64,000 bases of DNA from Dactylosporangium sp040689395. Lineage in GTDB: Bacteria > Actinomycetota > Actinomycetes > Mycobacteriales > Micromonosporaceae. The first letter of the stretch is position 1; every line of letters begins with the position of its first letter. The stretch is from NCBI RefSeq assembly GCF_040689395.1, contig NZ_JBFAZX010000007.1, positions 186,001 through 250,000 on the forward strand, in the 5' to 3' direction. Shown here piece after piece: positions 50,529 through 60,066 of the stretch. A program made the translations under genes and the position numbers. The notes under the pieces were generated by a model. That model did not search any database, was not told where the DNA came from, and saw only the letters and a list, made by a program, of their open reading frames with translations.

Positions 50529-51311
50529 CACCGCCCCGCCGTGAGCGACGTCGTCGCGTCGCCGGGCGAGATGCACGATGATGTCGGCGGCGAGCTCGAC
50601 CGTTGCCGGCAGGACCTGCTCGATGCGGCTGAATACCTGCTTCTGCTGCGCGGTCGGCAATTCCAGGTACGCCGAAATGGTCGAGAGATGGCTTACGTAG
50701 TCGGCGGCACTCATCGTCACGCGCCGCTTGATGACAGACTGCTGGACGTCGGCGAACCAAACAGACCGTTGGAGCTCCGTGCCCGGCCACTGCATCCGAT
50801 GTCCCGGAGGTGTTCCGTCGGGAGACGGAACCTCGTCGCTTTCCAGAAAGGGTGCTCGGGCAGCACGAACAGCCTCATCCACGGCCGGGTCGGCCAGCTG
50901 GATCGGTCCAGCGAACGAAGCGAACACCCCGCCCGGCTCCAGCAGCGAAGCCATGCGCGGCCACCGGCCCTCCGGTTTCGTCCAGTGCAATGCCGCTGCC
51001 GCATAGACCAGTCCGTAGCGTTCGCCCGGTCGCAGGTCCTCGAACGCGGCTCGGCGCGTCGCGACGTTCGCCGGGACGCGGTTGCGTAACTCGGCGAGCA
51101 TGGCCTGGTCGGGGTCGGTCGCGGTAACGGTGATTCCCGCCCGGGCGAACACACGAGTCGCTTTTCCTGTCCCGGCGCCGATCTCCAGCGCGGTACGAAC
51201 CGGCCGACCCGCGTACGCCATCACCAGGTCGAAAAGTCGCGCGGGATACCCGGGCCGGAACCGTTCGTACGCCTCCGCCACCGCTCCAAAACGCAACGCG
51301 CGATCAGACAT
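50427..51311 (-). CDS. SAM-dependent methyltransferase
   Basis: The 294-residue protein starts MSDRALRFGAVAEAYERFRPGYP and has motif I ALEIGAGTGKATRVFA and acidic VTATDPDQAMLAEL. The YAAAALHWTKPEGRW region is typical of class I methyltransferases of the type-11/25 group. Similarity plausibly ends near VELAADIIVHLARRR. The last ~40 codons (DDVAHGGAVLQIEGG...) lie antisense to a hydrolase remnant and look like read-through after loss of the native stop. The substrate is unknown. ATG at 51311, with another at 51320. Confidence 0.8.
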   Translation of the reverse strand: MSDRALRFGAVAEAYERFRPGYPARLFDLVMAYAGRPVRTALEIGAGTGKATRVFARAGITVTATDPDQAMLAELRNRVPANVATRRAAFEDLRPGERYGLVYAAAALHWTKPEGRWPRMASLLEPGGVFASFAGPIQLADPAVDEAVRAARAPFLESDEVPSPDGTPPGHRMQWPGTELQRSVWFADVQQSVIKRRVTMSAADYVSHLSTISAYLELPTAQQKQVFSRIEQVLPATVELAADIIVHLARRRDDVAHGGAVLQIEGGDEVVERPPDRGGLFDPREVGGGVDPAP

Positions 51312-51420
51312 GCCGGACATCCTGACAGATCTCGGCTGTCGGTACTCGGCCTTTCTCGCGCGATGCAATCCGCCGGCCGTGGGCAGCGGCCACGAGGCTA
51401 CAACGACCGATCGTCGGCAT

Positions 51421-51479
51421 GCGCGCACGCCACCCGGCCGTGCCGGGCTTGGTAGCCACGGCGCGGCCGGGTGACGTGC
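51421..51479. terminator. Long inverted repeat downstream of parC
   Basis: Eighteen-bp arms (51421-51438 and 51462-51479) match with one mismatch and include CACCCGGCCG / CGGCCGGGTG. The 23-nt loop can fold further. It is placed 24 bp after the parC stop on the minus strand and before the methyltransferase start. Confidence 0.6.
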
Positions 51480-51502
51480 GCTCAGGTGCGGCGGGGTGGG
51501 GA

Positions 51503-53989
51503 TCAGCCGCGCTCGACCTGGTGGCCGACCAGGTCCGGGGCGCGCAGCTGGGCACCGGAGCCGTCGCGGCGTTCGTCGACGGAGGGCAGGTCGCGTGGGT
51601 CGCCCTTCGTGTTGACGGCCACCGGGCGGGGGCCGATCCAGGCCAGGACCAGGTGGGACTCGCCCTTCAGGAAGCGCTGGGCGCGCACGCCGCCCGTGGC
51701 GCGGCCCTTGGCTGGGTAGAGCCGCAGCGGCGTGACCTTCGCGTTGCCAATCGTCGCGGTGACGACCATGGGCTCGCCGTGCTGCGGGTCCTGGGTCGTC
51801 ACGGCGCCGAAGAAGATCGCCTGGGTGTCGGCCGCCAGGCTGATGCCGGCCATGCCGCCGCCCTTCAGGCCCTGCGGGCGCACCAGCGACGCCGGGAAGC
51901 GCAGCAGCGAGGCGTCGGAGCTCATGAACGCCAGGGTCTCGTTGCCGTCGGCGAGCCATGTGGCACCGATGACCTCGTCGCCCTCGCGCAGGCCGATGAC
52001 CTCGAACTCGTCGGCGCGGACCGGCCACTCGGGAGCGCAGATCTTCACCATGCCGGCGCGGGTGCCCAGGGCCAGGCCGGGGGAGCCGGAGTCGCGCTCG
52101 GCGAGCGGCGCCAGGCCGACGACGGTCTCACCGGACTCCAGCGGGACCAGCTCGGCGGTGGACATGCCCCCGCGCAGCGACACCGTGCCGGGCTGCTCGG
52201 GCAGGACCGGCAGGGGCAGGACGTCGACCTTGAACGCGCGGCCGCGGCTGGTGACGAGCACCACCTGGCCGCGGGCCGTGGTGTGCGCGACGGCGCGGAC
52301 CGCGTCGTGCTTGTCGCGGCCGGCCTTGCGGCTGCCCTCCGGCGCCTCCTCGGACTCGGCCGCGGTGCGCGCCACGAGCCCGGTCGCGGACAGCAGCACC
52401 TGGCACGGGTCGTCGCTGACCTCCAGCGGGCCCGCCGGCACCGACGCGGCCAGCACCTCCTTGAGGTCGCCGTCGATGAGCGTGGTGCGCCGGGGCTGGC
52501 CGTGCTCCTTGACCACGGCGGCCAGCTCGTCGGAGACGACCTTCTTGAGCACCTTCTCGTCGTCGAGGATCTGGCTCAGCGCGGCGATCTCCTCGTTGAG
52601 CCGCTGCTGCTCGGCCTCGAGCTCGATGCGGTCGTAGCGGGTGAGCCGGCGTAGCGGGGTGTCGAGGATGTAGGTGGCCTGGGTGTCGGTGAGGCCGAAC
52701 TCGCTCATCAGGCCCGCCTTGGCCGCGGCCGCGTTGTCGCTGTCGCGGATGAGCGCGATCACCCGATCGATGTCGAGCAGCGCGATGAGCAGGCCGTCGA
52801 CGAGGTGCAGCCGGTCCTGGCGCTTCTTGCGGCGAAACTCGGTGCGCCGCGTGACCACCTCGTAGCGATGCTGGAGGAAGACCTCGAGCAGCGCCTTGAG
52901 CCCCAGCGTCCGCGGCTGCCCGTCGACCAGCACCAGGTTGTTGACGCCGAAGGACTGCTCCAGCGGGGTGAGCCGGTAGAGGTCGGCGAGCAGGGCCTGC
53001 GGGTTGACGCCGACCTTGCATTCGATGACCAGGCGGGTGCCGTTCTCCCGGTCGGTGAGGTCCTTGACGTCGGCGATGCCCTGCAGCCGTTTGGTCTTGT
53101 TGACCTCGTCGGTGATCTTCTCGATGACCTTCTCGGTGCCGACACCGTACGGCAGTTCGGTCACCGTGATCGCCTGCCGCCCCCGGCTGCCCTCCAGCAG
53201 CCCGACCTCCACCCGGCCGCGCATGCGCACCACGCCGCGACCGGTCTCGTAGGCCTTGCGCACCTCGTCGAGGCCGAGCAGCAGCCCGCCGGTGGGCAGG
53301 TCGGGCCCGGGGACGAACTCCATGAGCTTGTCCAGCGTGGCGGTCGGGTGGTTGATCAGCCAGCGGGTCGCGGCGACGATCTCGGCGAGGTTGTGCGGGA
53401 TCATGTTGGTGGCCATGCCGACCGCGATCCCGGACGAGCCGTTGACGAGCAGGTTGGGGAACGCGGCGGGCAGGACCGCCGGCTCCTCCAGCGAGCCGTC
53501 GTAGTTGGGCCGGAAGTCGACGGTGCCCTCGTCGAGCTCGCCGACGAGCAGCATCGCCTCGCGGGACATCCGGGCCTCGGTGTACCGCGAGGCCGCCGGC
53601 CCGTCGTCCGGCGAGCCGAAGTTGCCGTGCCCGTCGATGAGCGGGACGTTGAGCGAGAAGTCCTGCGCCATGCGGACCATGGCGTCGTAGATCGCGCTGT
53701 CGCCGTGCGGGTGGTACTTACCCATGACGTCACCGACGACGCGCGAGGACTTCACGTGCCCGCGATCGGGGCGATGCCCCTGCTCGCTCATCGAGAAGAG
53801 GATCCGCCGGTGCACGGGCTTGAGCCCGTCGCGCGCGTCGGGCAGCGCCCGGGAGTGGATGACCGAGTACGCGTACTCCAGATACGAGTCCTCGACCTCG
53901 GTGGTGAGCGGGTTGTTCAGCACCCGTGCGCCCGCCTGATCGAACGCGGAGAGATCGGCCTTGACAGGCTTGGTGCTCTTGCGTGCCAT
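51503..53989 (-). CDS. parC: Type IIA topoisomerase subunit A (ParC/GyrA-like)
   Basis: The 828-residue protein has the DNA-breakage domain with active-site Tyr136 in AASRYTEAR, preceded by KSSRVVGDVMGKYHPHGD and followed by the tower and coiled-coil dimerisation region. A C-terminal beta-pinwheel domain has no GyrA box that I can identify, which favours a decatenating or relaxing enzyme rather than gyrase. Actinobacteria carry gyrAB near the origin and sometimes this second pair. It follows parE on the same strand by about 40 bp. ATG start. Confidence 0.92.
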   Translation of the reverse strand: MARKSTKPVKADLSAFDQAGARVLNNPLTTEVEDSYLEYAYSVIHSRALPDARDGLKPVHRRILFSMSEQGHRPDRGHVKSSRVVGDVMGKYHPHGDSAIYDAMVRMAQDFSLNVPLIDGHGNFGSPDDGPAASRYTEARMSREAMLLVGELDEGTVDFRPNYDGSLEEPAVLPAAFPNLLVNGSSGIAVGMATNMIPHNLAEIVAATRWLINHPTATLDKLMEFVPGPDLPTGGLLLGLDEVRKAYETGRGVVRMRGRVEVGLLEGSRGRQAITVTELPYGVGTEKVIEKITDEVNKTKRLQGIADVKDLTDRENGTRLVIECKVGVNPQALLADLYRLTPLEQSFGVNNLVLVDGQPRTLGLKALLEVFLQHRYEVVTRRTEFRRKKRQDRLHLVDGLLIALLDIDRVIALIRDSDNAAAAKAGLMSEFGLTDTQATYILDTPLRRLTRYDRIELEAEQQRLNEEIAALSQILDDEKVLKKVVSDELAAVVKEHGQPRRTTLIDGDLKEVLAASVPAGPLEVSDDPCQVLLSATGLVARTAAESEEAPEGSRKAGRDKHDAVRAVAHTTARGQVVLVTSRGRAFKVDVLPLPVLPEQPGTVSLRGGMSTAELVPLESGETVVGLAPLAERDSGSPGLALGTRAGMVKICAPEWPVRADEFEVIGLREGDEVIGATWLADGNETLAFMSSDASLLRFPASLVRPQGLKGGGMAGISLAADTQAIFFGAVTTQDPQHGEPMVVTATIGNAKVTPLRLYPAKGRATGGVRAQRFLKGESHLVLAWIGPRPVAVNTKGDPRDLPSVDERRDGSGAQLRAPDLVGHQVERG

Positions 53990-54029
53990 GGTGAAGTGTC
54001 GGCCTTCCAGTTATCTCAGGCGTGTTGTC

Positions 54030-56153
54030 TCAGGCGTCGATGGTCTCTTGGTCGACCCGCGCCGCGGAGTCGATCAGCCAGTTGCGCCGGGGCTCGACCC
54101 GCTCGCCCATGAGCAGCTCGAGGACATCCTCAGCGGCCTCGACGTCGTCCATCGTGATGCGCCGCACCGCCCGGGTCGCCGGGTTCATCGTGGTCTCCCA
54201 CAGCTCCTCGGCGTCCATCTCGCCCAGACCCTTGAACCGCGGGATCGGGGTCACGACCTGGTTGCCGGCCTTCTCCAGCCGGGCCACGGTGCCGATCATC
54301 TCCTGCTGCGTGTACGTGTAGATCGTCTCCGGGTTGCGCCCCTTCGTGACGATCTTGTGCAGCGGCGGGACGGCGGCGTAGAGCCGGCCGTCGGCGATCG
54401 CCGGCCGCATGTACTTGGCGAACAGCGTGATCAGCAGCGTGCGGATGTGCGAGCCGTCGACGTCGGCGTCGGCCATGAGCAGAATCCGGCCGTAGCGCAT
54501 CGAGTCGAGGTCGAACGTGCGCCCGGAGCCGGCCCCGAGCACCTGCACGATCGCCGAGCACTCCGCGTTGTCGAGGACCTGCTGGATGTTGGCCTTCTGC
54601 ACGTTGAGGATCTTGCCGCGGATCGGCAGCAGCGCCTGATACTCCGAGGAGCGCGCCATCCGGGCGGTGCCCAGCGCGCTGTCGCCCTCGACGATGAACA
54701 GCTCGCTGCGGTGCACGCCGGTGGAGCGGCAGTCGACGAGCTTCGCCGGCATCGACGCGCCCTCCAGGGCCGTCTTGCGCCGGGCCGCGTCCTTCTGCTG
54801 CTTCTGCGTGAGCCGCACCCGCGCCGCGTCGACGATCTTCTGCAGCACGGTGCGCGCCTCGACCTTGGTCTTGCGCGCCTCGACCCAGGCCTTGATGTGC
54901 TGCTCGACAACCTGCTGCACGACCCGCGTCACCGGGGCGGTGGACAGCTCGTCCTTGGTCTGCGAGGTGAACTGCGGCTCCGGGATGCGCACGTGGATGA
55001 CCGCGGTCATGCCCTCGAGCACGTCGTCGAGGGTCGGCAGGTCCTCCTTGGGGCGCAGCAGGCCGCGGGTGTTGCGGATCGCCTCGGTCAGCGCCCGCAG
55101 CGCGCCGCGCTCGAAGCCGCGCCGGTGGGTGCCGCCGTGCATGTTGCGGATGGTGTTGCTGAACGACTCGACGACCCGGTCGTAGCCGGTGCCCCAGCGC
55201 AACGCGATCTCGACCTCGGCGCGCCGCTCGACGTTGGCCTTCATCACGCCGTGCTCATCGGCGGCGTTCTCCTTGTAGCGCCCCTCGCCGTTGATCAGCA
55301 GCGTGCCGCACACCGGCTTGTCGCCGCTGGGGGCCAGGAACTCCACCATGTCGGACAGGCCGTTGGGGTAGTGGAAGGTCTCGGTCGTGATCGAGCCCTG
55401 GGTCGCGTCCTTGAGCACGTAGGTCACGCCCGGCACCAGGAACGCGGTGTTGCGCAGCTTCGCCCGCACCGCCTCGGTGTCCAGCGCCGCCCCGGCCTCG
55501 AAATACCGGGGGTCGTGCCAGTAGCGGGTCGAGGTGCCCGTCGACGCGCCGCGCTTCATCCGGCCCTGCACGCTCAGCCCGCCGCGGCGGGTGAACCTCG
55601 CCGAGGCACCCGCCCCGTCGAACTCGCCCGGCACGCCGTGCTGGAACGCCATGTGGTGGACCTTGCCTTCGCGGCGCACGGTCACGTCGTAGCGGGTGGA
55701 CAGGGCGTTGACCGCGGAGGCGCCGACGCCGTGCAGGCCGCCCGAGGTCTTGTACCCCGAGCCGCCGAACTTCCCGCCCGCGTGCAGCCGGGTCAGCACC
55801 AGCTCGACGCCGGACATGCCGGACTTCGCGTGCACGTCGACCGGGATGCCGCGCCCGTCGTCGTCGACCTGGACCGAGCCGTCGGCGTGCAGCGTCACTT
55901 CGACCTGGGTGGCGTGCCCGGCGATGCCCTCGTCGGTCGAGTTGTCCACGATCTCGTTGAACAGGTGGGCGACGCCCCGGCTGTCGGTCGAGCCGATGTA
56001 CATGCCCGGGCGCTTGCGGACAGCGTCCAGCCCTTCGAGGAGCGTGAGGTCGTCAGCCCCGTAGAGGGTCTCGGGTTGTGCGGTCAACTCGGCTCGTCTC
56101 CCATTGGTCCTGTTCCCTGTGCTGCCCGCGAGCGTAACCGGAGGGTCTGACAT
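54030..56153 (-). CDS. parE: Type IIA topoisomerase subunit B (ParE/GyrB-like)
   Basis: The 707-residue ATPase subunit has a GHKL domain (NEIVDNSTDEGIAGHA, then VDDDGRGIPVDVH, then GGLHGVGASAVNALS), a transducer domain, and a TOPRIM domain with LFIVEGDSALGTARMARSSEYQALLPIRGKILN and LLMADADVDGSHIRTLL. The C-terminus is ERVEPRRNWL. It binds ATP and powers strand passage with the ParC-like subunit. ATG at 56153 has GAGGGCGA upstream; the open frame extends further but loses protein character. Confidence 0.93.
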   Translation of the reverse strand: MSDPPVTLAGSTGNRTNGRRAELTAQPETLYGADDLTLLEGLDAVRKRPGMYIGSTDSRGVAHLFNEIVDNSTDEGIAGHATQVEVTLHADGSVQVDDDGRGIPVDVHAKSGMSGVELVLTRLHAGGKFGGSGYKTSGGLHGVGASAVNALSTRYDVTVRREGKVHHMAFQHGVPGEFDGAGASARFTRRGGLSVQGRMKRGASTGTSTRYWHDPRYFEAGAALDTEAVRAKLRNTAFLVPGVTYVLKDATQGSITTETFHYPNGLSDMVEFLAPSGDKPVCGTLLINGEGRYKENAADEHGVMKANVERRAEVEIALRWGTGYDRVVESFSNTIRNMHGGTHRRGFERGALRALTEAIRNTRGLLRPKEDLPTLDDVLEGMTAVIHVRIPEPQFTSQTKDELSTAPVTRVVQQVVEQHIKAWVEARKTKVEARTVLQKIVDAARVRLTQKQQKDAARRKTALEGASMPAKLVDCRSTGVHRSELFIVEGDSALGTARMARSSEYQALLPIRGKILNVQKANIQQVLDNAECSAIVQVLGAGSGRTFDLDSMRYGRILLMADADVDGSHIRTLLITLFAKYMRPAIADGRLYAAVPPLHKIVTKGRNPETIYTYTQQEMIGTVARLEKAGNQVVTPIPRFKGLGEMDAEELWETTMNPATRAVRRITMDDVEAAEDVLELLMGERVEPRRNWLIDSAARVDQETIDA

Positions 56154-56368
56154 TTTCGCGTCGCCCTCGCCCGGTTTCGGGCCGCGAGTCCCCGAACGCC
56201 GTGACCGCGCCCACAGTCCCGCCCGGCGCGAACGGGGTCCGCGCGTCGCCTCGCCGAGGTGCACCGTGGCATCGAACACGTGTACAACGACCTCGCATAC
56301 TACTTCGCCCGCATCCGGAACCGGCCGACCGCCACGCAGGCCGGCCTGGAACGACCCCGGCTCCCGGT

Positions 56369-57097
56369 TCAGATGGTGAACGGCGTCCGGCCCGCGCTGA
56401 GTTCCCGCAGCGCCGCCAGGATCTCGTCCTCGGAGCGGTCGGCGAAGCTCAGCGTCGCGGTGAAGCCCGAGCCGTAGAACAGCTTCAGCATCGCCGAGTC
56501 CAGGGTGGTGAACGCGCCGAGACCGCCCTCGACGCGGGGGTCGCGCGGCTTCACCACGACCATCTTGTCCAGCCCCCAGCGCCGGCGCCGGATGTGCTCG
56601 ATGCCCTCCCACGGCAGCCAGATCGCCTGCCCGCGGGTCGGCCGGGTCCTGATCCACAACCCGGCGGGACCGGCGGCCAGCAGCGGGCCGCCCGAGGAGA
56701 TCAGGAAGATCTGCACGCCGATGGTGCTGCCGAACACGACCACCAGGCAGGACATCAGCGCGACGAGCGCGACGAGGTCGCCGCTGGTGTGGTTCGGCCC
56801 GGCGGCGGTGAGCACCAGCGCCGCCGGACAGCCCACGACCAGCAGGGCGGCCACGGCGATCGGAACCATGATCAGGGCGCGTTTGAGCGCGCTGGGCCGG
56901 GCGACGAACGGCAGGTTCTCGGGGATGCGCCCGGCGATCGGTGCCTGCGGCCCGGGGGGCATGCCGTATCCGCCGGCGGGCACCGACCGCGGCGGCGCCA
57001 GTGGCGGGACGGGGGGAGCGGGCGGCTGGGGCGGCCGGTTCCAGGCCGGCGGCCGCGGTCCCTGCGCGGGACCGGACGGGGGCGAGGCATCGCTCAC
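56369..57097 (-). CDS. Membrane protein with Pro-rich N-terminus
   Basis: The 242-residue protein has a Pro/Gly-rich cytoplasmic stretch (1-60), two membrane helices (about 72-97 and 106-132), and a C-terminal domain with GPLLAAGPAGLWIRTRPTRGQAIWLPWEGIEHI. That domain resembles the bacterial PH-like fold of small actinobacterial membrane proteins. Function is unknown. GTG start. It lies just downstream (toward lower coordinates) of another small membrane-protein gene, about 30 bp apart, so the two may be co-transcribed. Confidence 0.7.
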   Translation of the reverse strand: MSDASPPSGPAQGPRPPAWNRPPQPPAPPVPPLAPPRSVPAGGYGMPPGPQAPIAGRIPENLPFVARPSALKRALIMVPIAVAALLVVGCPAALVLTAAGPNHTSGDLVALVALMSCLVVVFGSTIGVQIFLISSGGPLLAAGPAGLWIRTRPTRGQAIWLPWEGIEHIRRRRWGLDKMVVVKPRDPRVEGGLGAFTTLDSAMLKLFYGSGFTATLSFADRSEDEILAALRELSAGRTPFTI

Positions 57098-57128
57098 CGC
57101 GACACCTTACGTCGTGCCGTGACCCGCG

Positions 57129-57683
57129 TCACGGGCCGCCGGTGCGTTCGACCCAGGACTTGTATCGCCGGGAGGCGTCGTAGCCCCCGTCCATGTAGTA
57201 CTCGCGCAGGTCGGCGCGGAGCAGGAACACCGCGACGAAGATCAGCAGGGCGACGGCGGCCAGCCCGGCGACGCCGTGCGGCCACGTGTACCAGAACGGG
57301 ACCGCCAGCTCATACTCCGCCCGCAGCGGCGCCGGCTCCTCACCGGTCGGCGCCACCGCCCACTCGGGCCCGCCGACCAGGAAGCACAGCGTCGTCAGCG
57401 CGATGAGCGGTGCGGCAACCCACACCGCGACCCGGACCTTGTTGGACGGGCGGCGCATGAGCACGGCGATCGCCGCGAGCACCACGACCGACACCGCCGT
57501 CACCACGAGGCTGCTGACCAGGTCGGAATGCACCTGGTCGAGCTGCGCCACGGAGATCATCCGCAAGTGCTGGCGGCCGAGGTGCACCAGCGCCGCCGCG
57601 GACAGCGCCGCGTCGGCCGCGAGCAGCACCGTCGCCGCCGCGACGGACCAGTGGACCAGCCGGACCTGTGTGGACACCCGCAT
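57129..57683 (-). CDS. Four-helix membrane protein, unknown function
   Basis: The 184-residue protein has four hydrophobic helices separated by short loops: SVAAATVLLAADAALSAAALV, SSLVVTAVSVVVLAAIAVLM, VAAPLIALTTLCFLVGG and VAGLAAVALLIFVAVFLL. A cytoplasmic tail DLREYYMDGGYDASRRYKSW follows. I do not recognise a family. ATG at 57683 is preceded by GGGGGAGG and is preferred over a start 16 codons upstream. Confidence 0.7.
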   Translation of the reverse strand: MRVSTQVRLVHWSVAAATVLLAADAALSAAALVHLGRQHLRMISVAQLDQVHSDLVSSLVVTAVSVVVLAAIAVLMRRPSNKVRVAVWVAAPLIALTTLCFLVGGPEWAVAPTGEEPAPLRAEYELAVPFWYTWPHGVAGLAAVALLIFVAVFLLRADLREYYMDGGYDASRRYKSWVERTGGP

Positions 57684-57767
57684 GCTGAGCCTCCCCCGAG
57701 TCGCATACACCGTAGTACGACCGGCCGCCATCCCGCGCGCCCGTTTCGAATCCGGTGGATGCAGCGC

Positions 57768-58889
57768 CTACAGCCAGCCGGACTTGCGCAACAGCCGGTG
57801 CAGGGTCACCATCGCGCTCGCCATGAGTGTGACCACCAGGCCGTAGCCGTATCGCCAGTGCAGCTCGGGCATGTGATCGAAGTTCATGCCGTAGATCCCG
57901 GCGATCGCGGTCGGCACGGCGACGATGGCGGCCCACGCGGCGATCTTGCGCATGTCGTTGTTCTGGTCCAGCCCGACCTGGGCCAGCCGCGCCTGCAGGA
58001 TCGAGTCGAGCAGCTCGTTGTACGACCCGACGCGCTCCACCACCTGGTTGAGCCGGCCGTGCACGTCCTGGAAGTACTGCCGCAGGCCCGGCGGCACGTC
58101 GAACGAGGGATCGGTCATGCGCCGCAGCGGCTGCTGCAGCGGCAGCACCGCCCGCTTGAACTCCAGCAGCTCGCGCTTGAGCTGGTAGATCTGCTGCACG
58201 TCGCAGCCGCCGTTGCGCAGGAACGCGGTCTCCTCGAGTTTCTCCACGTCCTGCTCCACGTGCGTGGCCACGTCGTGGTACACCTCGACCATCCGCTCGA
58301 TCACCGCGTAGCCGACCGCCCACGGCCCGAGCCCGAGCAGGGCGGGGCGCTGCTGCAGGTGCGCGCGCACGTCGGCCAGGGCGCCGGCCCCGCCGTGGCG
58401 CACCGACACGACGAAGTGCTGGCCGATGAGCAGCGTCACCGCGCCGGTGTCGACGACCTCGGAGGTCTCGGTCAGCTCGGCGTGCTCGACGTACCGCGCG
58501 GTGCGCAGCGTGAGCGCCGTCACGTCCCCGCGCCGCTCGATCGCCGGGCGCCGGTCCACCGCCAGGGTCTCGCCGGCGGTCGCCTCGTCCACGCCCACGA
58601 GCTCGGCGATCGCGGTGAACTGCGCCGAGGTCGGCTCGAACAACCCGAGCCACACGAACCCGTTGCGCCGGCGGCGGGCCGCGGCGTAGGCGTCCGCGAA
58701 CGACTGGTGGCCCGGTTGGCGGCTGCCGCGCACGTACAGCGCGCAGTCCATCACCGCCGCCTCGTCCTCGGGGCGCGGGAGCAGGTGCGGTAGGTGCTGC
58801 GGCGGCTGCATGCGCTGCAGCACGCGGCCGATCAGCCGCCCGACCCGCCGGCCGAGCTTCGCGCCGGCGCTCACCTCGGGGTTGTTCAT
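57768..58889 (-). CDS. corA: CorA-family magnesium/cobalt transporter
   Basis: The 373-residue protein has a large cytoplasmic funnel domain with helical stalk (EVYHDVATHVEQDVEKLEETAF, then QIYQLKRELLEFKRAV) and two C-terminal membrane helices. The pore motif YGMNF ends the first helix, followed by the acidic external loop DHMPELHW. It assembles as a pentameric Mg2+/Co2+ channel. The C-terminus RKSGWL is basic, as usual. An N-terminal ~45-residue basic extension precedes the core. ATG start. Confidence 0.93.
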   Translation of the reverse strand: MNNPEVSAGAKLGRRVGRLIGRVLQRMQPPQHLPHLLPRPEDEAAVMDCALYVRGSRQPGHQSFADAYAAARRRRNGFVWLGLFEPTSAQFTAIAELVGVDEATAGETLAVDRRPAIERRGDVTALTLRTARYVEHAELTETSEVVDTGAVTLLIGQHFVVSVRHGGAGALADVRAHLQQRPALLGLGPWAVGYAVIERMVEVYHDVATHVEQDVEKLEETAFLRNGGCDVQQIYQLKRELLEFKRAVLPLQQPLRRMTDPSFDVPPGLRQYFQDVHGRLNQVVERVGSYNELLDSILQARLAQVGLDQNNDMRKIAAWAAIVAVPTAIAGIYGMNFDHMPELHWRYGYGLVVTLMASAMVTLHRLLRKSGWL

Positions 58890-59079
58890 GAGCCGTCACG
58901 GTACCGGCGCCGCGCGTGTCCGGGCCGTGCCGGGTAGCCGCCAGGCCGCATCCGGCGGCCCGATTCGCCCAGCACGGCACCCGGCAGAGGAGGTGTGTCC
59001 TGTGCCACATTTCGCCGGCGAGGGAGCCGGTCCGGCCCGTCGTCGAGGAGCGGGTGAGGGTTCAAGGTCCTTCGATGGC

Positions 59080-60066
59080 TCAGCGCAGGTACGCGGGCGA
59101 CTCCGCGTCCGGCACCAGCAGCGTGGCGGCGCCACCGCCGTCGGCCGGCAGCGACCACACGTCGGCGTGTTCCCCGGCATGGTCGCGGTGCAGCGCGTAC
59201 ATGACGGTGTGCTCGTCCAGCCACGCGATCTGGTCGTCGACCGAGCGTGTCTCGGCCAGCACCGTGGGACGCAGCGTGGCGAGGTCGAGCACGGCCGGCC
59301 GCCAGCCCCTGGCCGGGTCGCCGCCGACCGCCTGCTTGAACGCGATCCGGGTGCCGTCAGGCGACACCGAGGGGCACTCGACGTTCTCGGCCAGGGTCCG
59401 CACGGTGCGGGCGGCGAAGTCGCCCTGCACGAGGTACCGGTGGCCGGCGCTCGACATGGTGGCGTAGAACGTGCGGTCGCCGGGCGCGAAGGTGACGCCC
59501 CAGTAGTTGACGTCGGCGGCCTGGTAGGGCCGGCCGTCGCGGGTGAGCGCGTACGACTCGAGGGTGTCGGCCAGCACGTCGTCCGTGTTCGTGTCGAGCA
59601 CGCCGACGCGCGTGGAGAACTGCCCGCCGTTGTACGAGTCGCCGGTGACGAACGCGGTCCACGTGACCAGCCGCCCGTCGGCCGAGACGCGCGCCCGGTT
59701 CGGCACGCCGACGATTGGGTAGCTGGCGCGCTCCTCGAGGTGCCGCCCGAGCACGACGATCTGGTACGTCGCGAGCGGCCCGTCCGGCCGCAGGCAGATC
59801 GCGGTGCCGGCGGCGGCGTACACGCGCTCGCACGTCACGTTCGAGGTCTTGCGCGGCCCGCCCGGGTCTGCGGCGCTGACAACGGCGAGGTGCCCCTTCG
59901 CCCCGTCGGCGGTGCTGCGCACGAGCAGCTTCGGCCCGGGCGCGATGTCGACCTCTTCGTTCGCGGCCGCCGCGGCGTCGTCGCGATGCGCGGCGGCGCG
60001 GATGTAGAAGCCGGCCCCGCCGGCGAGCACCACCGCGACGATCGACGTCAACAAGATCCTACGCAT
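59080..60066 (-). CDS. Exported TolB/WD40-like beta-propeller protein
   Basis: The 328-residue protein has an N-terminal membrane anchor or signal (RRILLTSIVAVVLAGGAGFYI). Propeller blades follow, with recurring SADGRLVTWTAF, FAPGDRTFYATMSSAGHRYLV, VSPDGTRIAFKQAV and HADVWSLPADGG segments. These SPDG/W.F repeats are typical of TolB-like propellers that bind ligands or proteins outside the membrane. Its start overlaps the MFS transporter stop by 8 bp, so they are translationally coupled and may act together. Role unknown. Confidence 0.8.
   Translation of the reverse strand: MRRILLTSIVAVVLAGGAGFYIRAAAHRDDAAAAANEEVDIAPGPKLLVRSTADGAKGHLAVVSAADPGGPRKTSNVTCERVYAAAGTAICLRPDGPLATYQIVVLGRHLEERASYPIVGVPNRARVSADGRLVTWTAFVTGDSYNGGQFSTRVGVLDTNTDDVLADTLESYALTRDGRPYQAADVNYWGVTFAPGDRTFYATMSSAGHRYLVQGDFAARTVRTLAENVECPSVSPDGTRIAFKQAVGGDPARGWRPAVLDLATLRPTVLAETRSVDDQIAWLDEHTVMYALHRDHAGEHADVWSLPADGGGAATLLVPDAESPAYLR

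Noticed and set aside
56272..56287. LexA-like SOS box upstream of parE (TCGAACACGTGTACAA)
   Set aside because: Only the left half fits GAAC-N4-GTTC; the right half is GTAC. Two mismatches to the actinobacterial consensus make it weak.
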